A stretch of 64,000 bases of DNA from Cannabis sativa (Eukaryota > Streptophyta > Magnoliopsida > Rosales > Cannabaceae). Under the pieces are notes generated by a model that saw only the letters and a program-made list of their open reading frames with translations, had not been told where the DNA came from and made no database searches. The position numbers were made by a program, and so were the translations under genes. Location of the stretch: the NCBI RefSeq assembly GCF_029168945.1, contig NC_083602.1:26399323-26463322 (forward strand), in the 5' to 3' direction. Below, piece by piece: positions 11,885 to 23,710 of this stretch (positions within the stretch are counted from its first letter, which is position 1; each line of letters opens with the position of its first letter).

Positions 11885-13782
11885 TGTTGGGTTTTATGCC
11901 CTAAATAAAACTCATTTCAATATAATCAGATTTACTTATTAATATAGATCAGAAATAACATTTAATGTTGCATGGTTCACATGATTTATTTCATGATTAT
12001 ATGTACATAATGTATAAATTCATCTGAAACCCTTTTCACATACTTGATCCTGTTTATTGTGTCGTCAACACATTGGAAAGTAAACATGACTATGTGAATA
12101 AAGTTTCCTAGATTTATCAGACATAGGGTTTTACTGATATGATAATCTACAACAGAGTTTACTTGCATTTGGAGAAGTGCTATGTTCTTTCCAGAGCATT
12201 GGTTAAAGTAAAGCTCAGGTTGGATGCATGGAGTATGCATCGGAAGGGACCGATATTGAACTTTGACTTAGATTTAATTAAACTTACCGTAAAATCTATT
12301 CAAGTCAATATCGCCTAGTTGATCCTAGATCAAATGATCTTAATCATGTTATGATTAGGCTCAATCTTGAAAGGCTATTCGTGTTCCTTGAATTGTTAGT
12401 TAAGCCTACTTTTAAGTCAGGGTGATACGTACTTTTTGGGAACACGGTAGTGCAATTGAGTGGGAGCGCTAGCATAAACATGGAATCTATAGCTTCTATC
12501 TGGCGAATAGTAAGCAAAGGATGATCACCTTTGAGCTTGACCAAACGAAAATAAATGGTGGAGATCTCATTTCACATAAGCTGAAATATCATTTATACGG
12601 GGTCAAGTGTTTTAAGGATAAAATACATAGTAGGGTGTTACGGTAATTTAATCCCTTTACTGTGTAGATCATTCATATAGAGGATAATTGATCACATTAG
12701 GATTATAACAATGGATAACTAATGATGTGTCTATATGGTGGAACATATAGAGCATTCTATATACTGAGAGTGCAATTCTAAGTTCTATGCGTGGATTCAA
12801 CGAAGAATTAATAAGTTAGTGAATTTTAGTGCTAAATTCTTGATCTACTTATTGGAAGCTCGGTTATATAGACCCATGGTCCCCCCACTAGTTGAGATAA
12901 TATTGCTTGTAAGACTCATGTAATTGGTTTTGATTAATCAATTATAATTCACAAATTAGACTATGTCTATTTGTGAATTTTTCACTAAGTAAGGGCGAAA
13001 TTGTAAAGAAAGAGTTTATAGGGGCATATTTGTTAATTATGATACTTTGTATGGTTCAATTAATAAATATGATAAATGACAATATTATTTAATAATTATT
13101 TATAGTTATTAAATAGTTAGAATTGGCATTTAAATGGTTGAATTAGAAAATTGGCGTTTTTGAGAAAATCAGATGCAGAAAAGGTAAAACTACAAAATTA
13201 CAAAAAGTGAGGCCCAAATCCACTAGTATAGGGCCAGCCACTTTTGTAGGCAATTTAAACTGATATTTTCATTATTTTAATGCCAAATAATTCAAACCTA
13301 ACCCTAGTGGAATGCTATAAATAGATAGTGAAGGCTTCAGGAAAATTACACTTAAATTTTCTATTTTTCCTTCAGAGAAAAACCTGAGCCTTTCTCTCTC
13401 CCTATCTTTAGCTGCCACTTCTTCTTTCTCTTCCTCATTGAGATTTCGAAATCCTTAGTGATTAGAGTAGTGCCCACACACATCAAGTGATACCTCAATC
13501 ATAGTGAGGAAGATCGTGAAGAAAGATCATCAGTAAAGGAGTTTCAGCATCAAAGATTCAGAGAAAGAGATCCAGGTTCAGATATTGATAATGCTCTGCT
13601 ACAGAAAGGAATCAAGGGCTAGATATCTGAACGGAAGGAGTCATTATGTTCCGCTGCACCCAATTTAAGGTTTCCTAAACTTTATATGTGTTTATTTCAT
13701 CGTTTTAGAAAGTTCATATTTAGGGTGTTAATCAACATACTTGTGAGTAGATCTAAGATCCTGGTAAAATAAATTTCCAACA
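11885..13782 (+). repeat. 3' LTR
   Basis: 1898 bp and nearly identical to the 5' LTR. Differences seen include gtcg for gctg near 12062, catg for cctg near 12346, and aatttaagg for aatgtaagg near 13662. It is followed by the GTGGA duplication. Confidence 0.95.
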
Positions 13783-13922
13783 GTGGAATGCTATAAATAG
13801 ATAGTGAAGGCTTCAGGAAATTTACACTTTTACTTCTAGTTTCCTCCATGAAGTTCATATTTAGGGTGTTAATCAACATACTTGTGAGTAGATCTAAGAT
13901 CCTGGTAAAATAATTTCCAACA
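13783..13922 (+). mobile_element. Solo LTR-1, right part
   Basis: Starts with the GTGGA duplicate, carries the LTR TATA box, then jumps from 'ttcctccat' to 'gaagttcatatttaggg'. About 300 bases of the usual leader are deleted. It ends CCAACA, followed by the ATTAT duplicate. Confidence 0.85.
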
Positions 13923-14166
13923 ATTATCATTTCACTTCTATACCCTGATAGAAGCTATAGATTCCATATCTATGTTTAGCGCTCTCACTCAATTGCACTA
14001 CCATGTTCCCAAAATGTACGTATCACCCTGACCAAAAAGTAGGCTTAACTAACAAATCAAAGAACATGTATAATACTCTTGAGATCGAACCTAACCATAT
14101 CAGGATTAAGATCATTTGATCTATGATCAACTAGGTGATATTGAATTGAATAGATATTACGGTAAG
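13923..14166 (-). mobile_element. Inverted LTR-0, part 2
   Basis: Begins with the ATTAT duplicate and continues LTR-0 on the minus strand ('agaagctatagattcc', 'aagtaggcttaactaac'). At about 14166 the match flips to the plus orientation, marking a junction with LTR-B. Confidence 0.8.
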
Positions 14167-15887
14167 TCCAGAACATATGAATTTGTTAATGATGATAGTG
14201 TTGTCAGTACAGTGGAATATAATCTTAATTATATGTTCGAAAGTTTATTCCCTGATTTTTCAGTTCACTGGATTTAGACTGACATGATAATCAGCGATAG
14301 GTATTCTTACACCTTGGAAAAGTGTTATGTCCTTTCCAGGGCATTGGCAAAGTTTACCAGTATCGGATGTATGGAGTATACATCGGAAGGGACCGATATT
14401 GAACTTTGATTAGATATATTAAAACTTACCGTAATATCTATTCAATTCAATATCACCTGTTGATCCTAGATCAAATGATCTTAATCCTGATATGGTTAGG
14501 CTCGATCTCAGGAGTACTATACAGGTTCTTTGATTTGTTAGTTAAGCCTACTTTTGGGTCAGGGTGATACGTACATTTTGGGAACATGATAGTATAATTG
14601 AGTGGGAGCGCTAACATAAATATGGAGTCTATAACTTCTATAGGAATTTAGAAATGAAGCGATGATATCCTTCGAGCTTGGCTAAACAGAGATAAATGGT
14701 GGAGATCTCATTTCACTTCGCTGAAATATCATTTATACGGAGCTAAGTGTTTTCAGGATAAAATACATTGAAGGTGTGACAGTAACTTAGTGCCTATTCA
14801 ATGTAGATCATCTATTAGATGGTCATTGATCAAATTAGGATTATAACAATGGATAACTAATGACGTGTCTATATCATGGAACATATAGAGCGCTCTATAT
14901 GACTGAGAGTGCAATTCCAAGTTCTAAGTGTGGATTCAATAAGGAATTAATAAGTTAGGGAATTTACTTGGTAAATTCGGTTCGACTTAGTGGAAGCTCG
15001 GTTATATAGACCCATGGTCCCCATACTAGCTGAGACCATACTGCTTGTAAGACTCAGTTAATTAATTTTGATTAATCAATTATAATTCTAAAGTTAGACT
15101 ATGTCTACTTTATGAATTTTCACTAAGCAAGGGAGAAATTGTAAAGAAAAGAGATTCTAGGTTTATTTATTAATTAAGATACTTTATATGTCTAAATTAA
15201 TAAATATATTAAATGGCAATATTATTTAATAATTATTTTTAAGTTATTAAATAATTAGAATTGGCATTTAAAAAGTTAAATTGGAAAATTGGTATTTTTG
15301 AAAAAATGGGAATGAGAAATAACAAAATGGGAAAGTTGCAAAGTGAGACCCAATTTCCTTAGATGGCCGCCCACTATGCAAAGCCTTTTACCATTTTATT
15401 TTTCCATTATTTTAATGCCATACAATTCTAACCTAAACCTAGAGGGCGTTCTATAAATAGAAAGTGTTGGCTTCAGGAAACTCATGACTTTGCACATTCT
15501 TTCTTTCAAAAAAAGCCTAGCCGCCCCTCTCTCTCTTTTCTTCTCTTCAAATTTCGAAATTCCTTGAGTGATAGAGTAGTGCCCACACACATCAAGTGGT
15601 ATCTCAATCATAGTGTGTAAGACTGTGGAGAATCAAAACAACAAGAAGGAGAATCAGCATCAAAGAATGAGAGAAAGAGATCCAGATTCAGATCTTGATT
15701 ATGCTCTGCTACAGAAAGAAATCAAGGGCTAGAGATCTGAATGGAAGGAGTCATTATATTCCGCTGCACCCAATGTAAGGTTTTCTTAAACTCTTATGTG
15801 TTTATTTCATTGTTTTAGAATTCATATTAGAATGTTAATGAAACATACTTGGTAGTAAATCTAGATCCTGGTAAAATATTTCCAACA
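14167..15887 (+). mobile_element. LTR-B of the same family, 5'-truncated
   Basis: Plus-strand family LTR with clear divergence from the 3536 element, TATA box at 15451-15460, ending TTTCCAACA at 15887. The first few hundred bases are missing. With LTR-0 it forms an inverted pair, so inversion or recombination between copies is likely. The DNA after it resumes Copia-A pol. Confidence 0.82.
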
Positions 15888-16436
15888 TATAGATTGTTAA
15901 CAACTGAAGACAATAAAGTCATTATAAGTCGAGATGTTATTTTCAATGAGCTTGATTTTCCCCTTTGAGGAAATGAGAAAGGTAGTTGTTTTGATGTTGC
16001 AGGAAATGAAACACAAGTCAAAACTGGTGTGCAAATTGAGGTGGAACCTGTGCAACCTCAAATAGAGCAGGAGATGCAGCCAGAAGCAGAAATTGAATCC
16101 CAAGATGAAAGTTTGGAAGATTACCAGCTAGCAAGGGATATAACCAGAAGAGAAATCAAACCCCCTATCAGATTTGCTGAATCAGATATCACTGCCTATG
16201 CTTTAGCTGTTGTCATTGAGTCAACATTGCCTGTACCAAAGAGCTATCATGATGCCATAACTGGGAAAGATGCTAGAAAATGGAACAAGGCAATGTCTGA
16301 AGAAATGGTATCTTTGAGGAGAAACAAAACTTGGATAGTAATCATAAAACCTGAAGGGTAGAAAGTGATAGGTTGCAAATGAGTTTTCAGATCGAAAACC
16401 ATGCATTCCAGGATAAGAGCAAACAATATATAAGGT
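15888..16436 (+). pseudogene. Copia-A pol remnant: integrase C-terminus to start of reverse transcriptase
   Basis: Reads TTEDNKVIISRDVIFNELDFP (integrase tail), a Glu/Gln-rich linker, then RKWNKAMSEEM.SLRRNKTW and VIGCK.VFRSK, the conserved start of Copia RT. Stops occur at TGA after DFPL and at TAG for the Trp of the WVF motif. The frame is cut by the insertion at 16437 and resumes at 17937. Removing that insertion gives YKARLVVKG, the expected next RT motif. Confidence 0.85.
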
Positions 16437-17936
16437 TGTTAGCCTAAGATATGTTTCCAAGAGGGGGGGGGGGGTGAATTAGAAATTTAAACTAATTTCA
16501 GAAATTTATAAACTCCAAAGACAATTCATGCAAATATTCAAGTTTAATGCAATAACAAAGATAATCACAAGTATAAACAAATAACAAACTTGAAATGTAA
16601 AGACTTTAGGGATAGAAATTGCAAACTCTTGATTTTTACAAGATTCGGTAGAACTAAGCCACCTACGTCCTTGGTCTTCAAAGCTATGGACCTAGCTTTG
16701 AGTTCCATTATCGAGCCAAGTTAACGGGCTTGACTAACCCTTACAACCGGGGAATTTTTCACCAAGGTTTTTCCCAAACCTCTCACAATAGTTTTCTTCC
16801 AAGGACTATCAACCTCACCGGATTGTTGAAGTGCCAATCTCACTATCGGATTGTTGTAGTGACAATCTCACTCTTCTCGGGTTGTTTACAAAACGGGTGT
16901 CAACCTCACCTACAACTGAGTTGTTTTTCTACCGGTGCCAACCTCACCTCTCAATACAATGAATATGTAATTTTGAAATACAAAGCAAACTCTCTCTAAT
17001 AAGATAAAAAATAATGTAAAATCCTAAAGAGAATTGCAAGCACACTAGAGAAGATAAAAACAAGTTTGGCTCAAGTGTGTGTATTTGGTGTGTTTATGAA
17101 AAGATGTTAATTCTTTAGCTTAGAACACTTAGAATGATGTTATATGATGAATAGAGGCTCAACCAACCTTGATTTTTGAGTGAAAAACAAGCTTATAGTA
17201 GGAACAAAAACTAGCTGTTTATAGCCGTTAGTACATTTTTCAAAAAGAATCTTGGAAAAAACGGACTACCTATCTGCGAAAAACGGACTACCGATTTTCA
17301 ATAGGTAGGCCAAAAATCAGGCAGGTTCAAAACTTGCATTTTTCGGCACTAAAACGCACATAACTCTTTACTCGATTATCCGATTTCAAAAATTCCAATT
17401 TTGTTCTCTTAGTTAAACAAAATGTGATTTAGAAATTCAATCAAAAAAATTTTTGGACTATCGTGTGAGAAAACTTGTTGCACAAGTTAGTGAGTGGGCC
17501 AAAATTTGTACTTATAAACCCTAGTATACTATGCAATTCACTTTAACAAGACTAAAATAAATTTATACCATTTGATTATTTGTAGTCTTGATGTAGATGA
17601 GCTTCCTAACTTGATTTGCATGTTTTGATCCAAAGTTGACTTTTTCCCGAGAGTTGACTTTGACTTTCGGGTTGACTTTTGACTTTTAGCTTTTGAAGTC
17701 CTCTTTTGGATAGGGTCTTGAATTCTTGATATATTGATAAAATTTTTGATCTTATGAAGTATGAAGTAGTTGATATACTTGTTGAATCCACTTCTTTGAT
17801 TATGTTTGACTTTACCGAGCAAATATTAATACTTCGTGAATTTGCTTACAAAATGGTCAAGAAAAGATTAGTAACAAATAATAATCAAATATTTGTTTAT
17901 CATCAAAATAAGTGAGTGATTGACTTTTGGTCAACA
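16437..17936. mobile_element. LTR-like 1.5-kb insertion in Copia-A RT
   Basis: Begins TGTTAGCC and ends GGTCAACA, with AAGGT before and AAGGC after, a near-perfect 5-bp duplication. The target is an otherwise continuous RT frame, so the limits are secure. It has a 12-base G run at 16463-16474, a region of related 'caatctcac' and 'caacctcacc' phrases (about 16800-16960), and no credible gene. It looks like a solo LTR, but a non-LTR class cannot be excluded. Confidence 0.65.
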
Positions 17937-18097
17937 AAGGCTAGATTAGTAGTCAAAGGATTCACACAAGTAGAGGGAGTTGATTACTCAGAGATCTTTT
18001 CACCTATTGTGAAGATGAAAACTATAAGAATGATGCTTGCACTTGCTGTACAGAATGATTGGGAAATATAACAAATGGATGTCAAGACAACATTCTT
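17937..18097 (+). pseudogene. Copia-A reverse transcriptase remnant, part 2
   Basis: Encodes [20 protein letters not shown], then [20 protein letters not shown] and QMDVKTTFL. These are the successive conserved blocks of Copia RT up to the catalytic-domain entry. A stop replaces the residue before QMDVKT. The match ends abruptly at about 18097, so the remaining RT, RNase H and the 3' LTR are lost. Confidence 0.85.
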
Positions 18098-18195
18098 GGC
18101 TTGTGGAGGACGTGTCTTAGGAATTATTGAATTAAAATTTGATAATTAATGGGACAAGTTATATATATATACATACTAGGCTTGTGGAGGACGTG
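18098..18195 (+). repeat. Duplicated 17-mer GGCTTGTGGAGGACGTG
   Basis: An identical 17-base string occurs at 18098-18114 and 18179-18195, 81 bases apart, at the point where Copia-A homology ends. It may mark a repair junction. Confidence 0.6.
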
Positions 18196-18809
18196 CCCCA
18201 TGCAGGTAATCCCTATCAAAATTTATCGGTAATAATCATATGTCTTACTTTTATTAATTATAGTTAAACAATTATTGAAAAAAAAAATTATATTTATATA
18301 AGGACATAGTGTGGTATAGGTTCACTTATTGACAGTCATTCATAACAAAAAACAGGACAAAAGAAAAAAAAATTACATCAAGTTTTGTAATTACACATTG
18401 GAGCATAATGCTAAAAATTGATCCAAATATATCACAAGTCATTTTTTTTTTGTCAAATATAGTACAATTTTTACATATCTCATTAAAAATACTCTTGCAA
18501 ACTTATATATAATAATAAAATTAAAATTCTAATCAAAGTTAATAAAGATATGTACATATTAATAACGAAAATATTAAGAAACACATTAAGATGCAAAGCA
18601 CCACAAAAGGTAACATATTGTTATTGATGCATTTAAATATCAGTTCCCACAATATAATACGATTTAGAAAAATATTAACTAATTATTGTATATGTGAATC
18701 AATATGGTATTGAGCACCACATAATAATAGTACGAAAATCATTTATAAAAAAGTAATACAAAGATCATTCATAAAAAATAAAAATCAATCAATACCAATC
18801 AATCATCAA
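18196..18809. other. AT-rich stretch without recognised feature
   Basis: No open frame, RNA gene or element end recognised. Confidence 0.4.
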
Positions 18810-18972
18810 TCTATATATCTGTTGTTGTTAGGGATGATGACATGGCAGCCTCTACAAACATTCTTATATTTTTCTTGCTCTCTCATTTTTTCTAATTCTT
18901 TTGATTTTTCTTAATATTATTTCTATTTACTACTAATTACATTAATGCCAAGTAATTAAAAAAAATAATTAT

Positions 18973-19208
18973 ATATGTGTCTTTTCATTTTTTGAGTGTA
19001 TCATTTTAATTTTTCAAATAAATATTCAGTTACAAAAGAAGCAATATGTGTCTTTTCATTTTTTGAGTGTATCATTTTAATTTTTTAAATAAATATTCAG
19101 TTACAAAAGAAGCAATTAAAAAAAATAATTAAATAAAAGTAATAATATATGTGTCTTTTCATATTTTTAAGTGTATCATTTTAATTTTTTAAATAAATAT
19201 TCAGTTAA
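18973..19208 (+). repeat. Three imperfect copies of a ~70-bp unit
   Basis: 'atgtgtcttttcat' followed by 'gtgtatcattttaattttt' and 'aaataaatattcagtta' occurs at about 18973, 19044 and 19148. The first two are directly tandem, the third is offset by an AT-rich spacer. Confidence 0.85.
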
Positions 19209-19902
19209 AAAAATATGTAACTCTAATTATTCAAGTAGACTTTTGTTGATATTTTTTTTTCAATTTAATATTAACTATTAATACTAAGCAATTAAAAGAA
19301 AATAGTAACATTCATCCATTTTGTATTTTAGTATATATATATTTTTTTAAAATATTTTGTATTTCTATACATTAAGTGTAAATATCATCCATTTTATATT
19401 TGAATATATTTCTTATATATTTTGTATTTCTATGTATTATGTGTAAATAATAATAAATTTTAAATTTATTTTTTAGAACAATAATTAAATAAATACTCAA
19501 TGTTTACGTATATATAATTGAGAAAACAATGGTGATGAGGTAAGGTGACTTCTAATCTTCTTTTAGTTTATATCATGATCTATTTTTTTTTTTTCAATAA
19601 TTTTTACTCATAAAAATATTCAGTTACAAAAGTAATGTATTATTAATAAAATTTATGATTCATTCATTCATTATTAATAAATGCAATGATGTATATTTGA
19701 TATCAAATATTTACATAGTGCACACTCTTTCATCTTCCTATTTAAATAATATAATAATTATTATTTATAATCAATATTAACAATTGTACATTACTCTTGG
19801 AAATTCAAAAGATTTCACATTACTATATATAACATTTATGTTTTGGTGTTTGTGAAGACTATAAAATTCTTAAAAATTATATACTTATATATAGATATTT
19901 AA

Positions 19903-20600
19903 GTTTAGAAGCTCCAAACGCTAAATCATCCCATTTCTAGAAAACTACATGATAAAAAGCCATTTTTATGTATTTAGTTTGGAAAAACCAAAACTCCAAA
20001 TGCTAAATCATTTCATCTCTAGAATTACACGTTAAAAAACCACTTTTATGTATTCAGTTTAGAGAAATCAACTGAATTTAGTTTATTATTATTTAATTTA
20101 TTATGATTTTTACGGTTAATATTGTTTCGTTTCTCTCTCTCTCTCTCTCTCTTTTTTTTTTTTTAAGATTTTGGTCTCTATTTTTTTTTTTCTATTCTTG
20201 TATGAGCCACTAAAATATTCAAGTAGTATATATTATGAAATTAAAAAATATTGTCTTTATTTGTTGGGTTGATTTATTTGTGTTGTTTTTACATGATATT
20301 TTTGCAGGGTTGGTGAATAAAAGAGAGAAAGAAAAATGTCTTCAAAGGAATAGGTATATTCTAATTGCTATGGTGGTAAGAAAAATAAAATAAATAGGTC
20401 AGTCATTTTTTTTTATCTCTAATATATCTCATAATTCTATTCTTATACCATCTATTAAAAAATATTCGAGCACGATGTATTTGTCTTTATTTGTTCATTT
20501 AATTTATCAGTGTTATAGTTCTTACATAATATTTTGCAAGATTTGTGAACAAAAGAGAGAAAGAAAGATGTCTTTAAATGACAATATGTATTATGATTGC
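19903..20600 (+). repeat. Two pairs of local duplications inside the Helitron
   Basis: A ~75-bp unit ('ctccaaacgctaaatcat', 'ccatttttatgtatttagttt') is repeated at about 19910 and 19990. A second unit ('aaaagagagaaagaa.gatgtctt') is repeated at about 20320 and 20552, with similar flanking text. A (CT)n run lies at 20133-20152. Confidence 0.7.
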
Positions 20601-21750
20601 TAAGGAAGAAAAACAATTAGATATTTCTATTCTATTTTTATTTTAATTTATTTTTAATAAATTCTTTTACAATCTTATTCAATTGACTTCATATTTTCTT
20701 ATTACAAAATAAAACAAAAGTACTACAATTCTCTCTATCTATGTATATATCTATATATTTATATAATTTCTTTTTGTTAGGGTAAATAAGGTGGCCGCTT
20801 AGATAAATTTTCAAATATTTTTTTTTATTTTCTCAATTTCTCAATTTTGTTAATTTTTCTCACTTAATATTAATGTAACATTTAAAATAAATAAATAAAT
20901 AAACCCTTCAAATTCTTCTTATTAGATTTACTTATATTTATATAAATAAATTTATTTTATTATTTAATAATAATATAGCATTATTTAATTAAATGAAATT
21001 AGTGATAATAATCAACGTCTCTTTATTTTTCTCTTATATATAAATGAAGCCACCATATTATAAGATGAACCCTTCTTATAGATAAGTTTATTAGACTATA
21101 TATGACCAATAGCTCTAGATAAGATTATGATTCTGTTTAACTATTTTTTTTTTTTTCATTATGTTAAAGTTTTTTATTCAATGATAATTTATAAGTAGTT
21201 TAATAATAATTTTATTTTTTCTATTGAACTTTTTATAGATTTTGGTTTCCATGACACACATTTTATTTGGATTCTAAAATATTGTTCTTATACGCAAAAA
21301 CTAATTTGAGGTATTTTTTACATTTGACTTTTTGTATGTTTGTGAAAATAGATTTATAATTTATTTTATATATATATTCATAATTGTTTTCTCAACTATA
21401 TTATTGACTATATCTATTATTTAAGATTTTTTTTTTTTTTTGTAAAAAGAAAAATTTAATAATGCAAGATTATTATATATGATTATATTATTACTTATTT
21501 TATAGTGAAAATAACATATGTCTCAACTAATTTAGGGTAAGTGATAAACTTGGCCACAAAAAAAAATGCAAAGACGATTTTATTTATATTGTGTGATGAT
21601 TAATTTTGTGCTAATCATATAAGAGAGATTTATTATATAGTATTCGTATTATTTATTAATTTAATAATAAAATAATATTCAATTGAAAATTTTATTCATA
21701 ATAAAACAAAATATTAACTTTGTTATATATAATTTTGAAAAGTTATTAAA

Positions 21751-21767
21751 ACCGCGTAAAGCGCGGT
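21751..21767 (+). other. Helitron 3' hairpin 1
   Basis: ACCGCG/CGCGGT, 6-bp stem and 5-base loop, 8-9 bases before the CTAG end. It is strikingly GC-rich against AT-rich surroundings. Confidence 0.85.
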
Positions 21768-22499
21768 ACTATTCCCTAGTATATATATAAAGGAAGATTT
21801 CAACAAATGTGAGGTGGCATCACATAGATTTTTTATTGTATTTTATCTTTTTCCTTATTTTTTACATTTTTAATTTATTTTTATACTTTTAGTAGTGTGA
21901 GATTTCTTTTGAAAAAAGTCCCACATGGTTTAGAAACTATTGTGGGTGTTATGTTTCTAAGTTATATATAGACGATGGAACTTTCACTTAGATTGTGTAA
22001 AAATTAATATTATTAATTTTTACATGGGTGATTAATAAATTTAATCTTGCCCAATTAATTGTAATTTTTGTAAATGATAAGTTTAATTTTGAGTATTTTT
22101 TAAATAAATACAATACATATTTTTTACACATATACTTAAATAAGTATGAGTGATAGTTTTATATTTTTTTTATCTTTAAAACAAAGATAAGTTTAATTTT
22201 TTTTAATGATATATTAATTTGATTTAGTTATTTTATTTATCATTTATTTTAAAATTTAATTATAATTCTTATTTTAATGACCTTTGAGGAATATTTTTTT
22301 AATATTTTTTTATATATATTTTACACTTCTGATATTTCTCACTCGCTATAAATAATTATTTTAAATACCAATTTTAAAAATTATGTAAACGTAATCATAA
22401 AATAATTATGGATATATATAAGTCTAAATAATATTTTTTATCGTTCATCTTTGAAGAATTAATTAGTTTGATTTAATTATTTTATTTATGCATTTGCTT

Positions 22500-23360
22500 A
22501 TAAAATATATATATATATATATAGATATAAAAGAAAGTTTAAACAAATGTGAGACGACATCCTATAAATTATTTTCTTAAGAGATGATTCATAAAAAATT
22601 AAAAGAGTTATTAAATTGTTAATTGCACAAGTAGTATTAGGTAGTGAATAAAATTATGATGCATGAAATTATATATTTATGGTACTTATAAAAATAAAAG
22701 GCCAAAATTTAATATTTATACTAATTAATTATTTTTTATTGAAATAGCACATTATTTAAGATATAATTTTATTTTTTCATATAAATTTTAATTATAAAAT
22801 TCTTAAACAAATATTCAAAATGTAGTTTATTTTTGTTTTAATAAAAAGAGATCAGGTAGCAATAATATATATTTCTCTTATATTGTGTATTTTTTCTATT
22901 TATATTTTATATTTTTTTTGGTTTTACTATTTTATACTTCCAATCTTTCATTAAAATTCCTTTATATTATTAATTTTTATCAAACTGTAATTTTATATAA
23001 AAATTAAATAAATTATTCAACTATTAATATATAATAAAGCTTCTTTTTTTTTTTTGAGTCGTCTCTCAACTACTTTATCTTATTATTTTTTTCGAAAAAA
23101 AAGATAATAATCTTTTAAATGAAAAAATTACACCATTAATCACAAGCTGATCAGTTTATTAAACTTATAAACTTATAATTTAGTATTTTAAAAATACTAA
23201 ATTATGTTTCTAATAACTTAAAATTTTTTACTTTGTTTAAAAAATACACATTAAAATATTATATTTTCGATTATATCACAATTAGTAAAAAGAAAACAAA
23301 TTTTGAAAAAAAATTGCGGAAGTTTGATAACGCCGCGCAAAGCGCGGCTTAGTTATCTAA
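22500..23360 (+). mobile_element. Non-autonomous Helitron 2 (3' end secure)
   Basis: The 3' end has a 7-bp GC stem (GCCGCGC, loop AAA, GCGCGGC) at 23332-23348, then CTAA at 23357-23360 followed by T. A head-like phrase ('aagtttaaacaaatgtgag') near 22535 resembles another at about 21795 ('gatttcaacaaatgtgagg'), so the true 5' end could be either. No coding content. Confidence 0.55.
23332..23348 (+). other. Helitron 3' hairpin 2
   Basis: Perfect 7-bp GC stem with a 3-base loop, closely related in sequence to hairpin 1, upstream of CTAA. Confidence 0.88.
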
Positions 23361-23652
23361 TAAAAAAATAAAACACAAAAGATAAAAAAAAAATACTGAC
23401 TAATTATTAAATACCACATCGGTATGACATTGAATACCTTAAGGTGCCAATAGCAAGTACAAGAGATTATTTACCAAAAAATAATATGTAAAATCAAAGT
23501 TAAAAGAAAAAAAGCTACAAGACAAAAACAAGTCGTTTGTATTTGTTTGTATTATAACATCTATTATATATTGATGTTATAAATTTATACAATATCTTAC
23601 ACAAATTTTATAAGAGCTTTTTTATTTTTACACTTCAAAATATATATATATA
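23361..23652. other. AT-rich spacer ending in a (TA) run
   Basis: No gene seen. The run TATATATATATA at 23641-23652 directly precedes the MULE and matches the (TA)n after its other end. Confidence 0.5.
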
Positions 23653-23710
23653 GGGACCGGATTTCGTCCCGTTACTGTACGGACACGGATTTCAATCCGT
23701 GATGTACTGT
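23653..23710 (+). repeat. Left terminal inverted repeat of the MULE
   Basis: Starts GGGACCGGATTTCGTCCC and contains ACACGGATTTCAATCCGT then GTAC. It aligns with the reverse complement of 45280-45337. It includes the small palindrome ACGGATT..AATCCGT. Confidence 0.8.

Larger units (their letters stand above)
3536..13782 (+). mobile_element. Complete Copia-type LTR retrotransposon, non-autonomous, 10,247 bp
   Basis: Two LTRs of equal length (1898 bp) bound a 6451-bp interior, with a degenerate primer site after the first and a polypurine tract before the second. The LTRs differ at roughly a dozen positions by eye, so the insertion is recent. The interior has no long open frame, but fragments of Copia integrase, reverse transcriptase and RNase H can be read at 9.9-11.5 kb. 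It must have been moved by proteins from another element. Flanking GTGGA repeats confirm its limits. Confidence 0.93.
18810..21779 (+). mobile_element. Non-autonomous Helitron (3' end secure, 5' end tentative)
   Basis: The 3' end has a perfect GC hairpin (ACCGCG, loop TAAAG, CGCGGT, 21751-21767), then nine bases later CTAG followed by T, the Helitron signature. The 5' end is placed at TCTATATATC at 18810, preceded by A, where 'agggatgatgacatggcagc' resembles known Helitron heads. Other head-like phrases at about 20725 and 21033 suggest nested copies. No Rep/helicase gene is visible. Confidence 0.6.
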
